The notes beneath the pieces are model-generated. The model did no database searches and was not told the origin of the DNA. It saw only the letters and a list, made by a program, of their open reading frames with translations. Below are positions 63,523 through 64,000 of a stretch of DNA of 64,000 bases, one piece after another. Location of the stretch: positions 744,001-808,000 of the forward strand of contig NZ_CP071130.1 in the NCBI RefSeq assembly GCF_017220215.1, given 5' to 3'. Both the position numbers and the translations under genes were made by a program. The number at the start of each line of letters is the position of its first letter. Positions within the stretch are counted from its first letter, which is position 1. The stretch is from Caballeronia sp. M1242. Its GTDB lineage: Bacteria > Pseudomonadota > Gammaproteobacteria > Burkholderiales > Burkholderiaceae.

Positions 63523-64000
63523 TGCCGCTGCTCTTTCACGCGCGAGACCAGTTGCGTCGGACTCACGAATTGCAGCGCGATCAACACCCAGACGAGCGTG
63601 ATGGCCATGTAGATCATCGCCATCGCGTCGATGGATTGCGGCGCGCGCACGCCCGTCGAAAACACCGCGTAGTACAGGGCGACGACGAGCGTCTGGGTCG
63701 TGGGCCCGGCGGTGAAGAACGTCAGCTCGAACATGCCGATGGTCCGCACCAGCACCAGCAGCCCCGCCGCGAGCATGCCCGGCACGAGCAGCGGCAACAG
63801 CACGTAGCGGAAATAGCGCACGGTGTTCGCGCCGAAAATGCGAGCGGCGGATTCCAGATTCGGATCGATCTGCTCGATGAACGGCGTCATCACCAGAATC
63901 ACGAACGGCAGCGCAGGCACCAGATTCGCGAGAATCACGCCGGTCAGCGTGCCCGCGAGATGGAACTTGTACATGACCGTCGCCATCGGGATGCCGTAGG
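63519..64000 (-). CDS. carbohydrate ABC transporter permease, N-terminus cut by window edge
   Basis: About 160 C-terminal residues are visible. ESAARIFGANTVRYFRYVLLPLLVPG holds the EAA-G loop that contacts the ATPase subunit, flanked by hydrophobic segments (VILANLVPALPFVILV and MLAAGLLVLVRTIGMFELTF). This is typical of MalFG-type inner-membrane permeases. Its stop overlaps the aldose epimerase start by ATGA, so the two act in the same sugar pathway. Confidence 0.85.
   Translation of the reverse strand, partial: YGIPMATVMYKFHLAGTLTGVILANLVPALPFVILVMTPFIEQIDPNLESAARIFGANTVRYFRYVLLPLLVPGMLAAGLLVLVRTIGMFELTFFTAGPTTQTLVVALYYAVFSTGVRAPQSIDAMAMIYMAITLVWVLIALQFVSPTQLVSRVKEQRQ

Overview
The window is high-GC DNA with densely packed genes on both strands. 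Gene content and protein style (flhDC, PobA, an MprF-AcvB pair, a PF08857 ParB-like protein, many LysR/AraC-type neighbourhoods) point to a beta-proteobacterium of the Burkholderiaceae, most likely Caballeronia or Paraburkholderia. That placement is inferred from protein resemblance only; there is no rRNA, tRNA, IS element or CRISPR array in the window.

Layout. 1-5735: a truncated YcgR/PilZ-like gene, a cytosolic Csp-type copper-storage protein, a GT34-like glycosyltransferase, an MFS exporter and a small hypothetical. 5954-6958: an outer-membrane beta-barrel protein built from two tandem homologous halves. 7043-17807: a ten-gene carbohydrate locus on the plus strand (PIG-L deacetylase, two GT2, two GT4, two GT9, GmhB-like phosphatase, NodU/CmcH carbamoyltransferase, UDP-xylose synthase), mostly linked by 4-bp ATGA overlaps. 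17797-24756 (minus): a ParB-like protein, an Atm1-type ABC exporter fused to a degenerate kinase ATPase domain and a response-regulator receiver, DNA polymerase II, and the flagellar master regulators flhD-flhC. 25270-32247 (minus, apart from one doubtful small plus-strand reading frame): NUP-family protein, large MscS channel, CDF transporter, SelD, glycolipid-binding-like protein. 32453-33435: three small exported proteins with a clear terminator.

33528-35150 is a decayed orphan type VI secretion cargo module: an hcp pseudogene (one nonsense codon and one +1 frameshift), a frameshifted Tlde1-type (DUF2778) L,D-transpeptidase effector, and a likely intact two-helix immunity protein. 35269-36963: ECF sigma/anti-sigma pair and a secreted repeat protein. 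37122-41649: AraC regulator, aldo/keto reductase, SDR, PobA. 41810-54598: glycogen-debranching-type GH, TauE/SafE exporter, AcpA-like phosphatase, RidA, LysR plus divergent epimerase, Ldh-family dehydrogenase flanked by two FadR-type palindromes, M20 peptidase, and a penicillin-acylase-family lipoprotein. 54849-64000: small Cys-rich protein, DUF1993 protein, VOC pseudogene, the acvB-mprF operon, two lipoproteins, a NarL-type response regulator divergent from a degenerate receiver, aldose epimerase and a truncated sugar ABC permease.

The points most worth following are the ABC exporter/pseudo-kinase/receiver fusion with its ParB-like partner, the translationally coupled carbamoylated-glycan locus, the decayed T6SS Hcp-Tlde1 module, and the paired operators around the Ldh-family gene.
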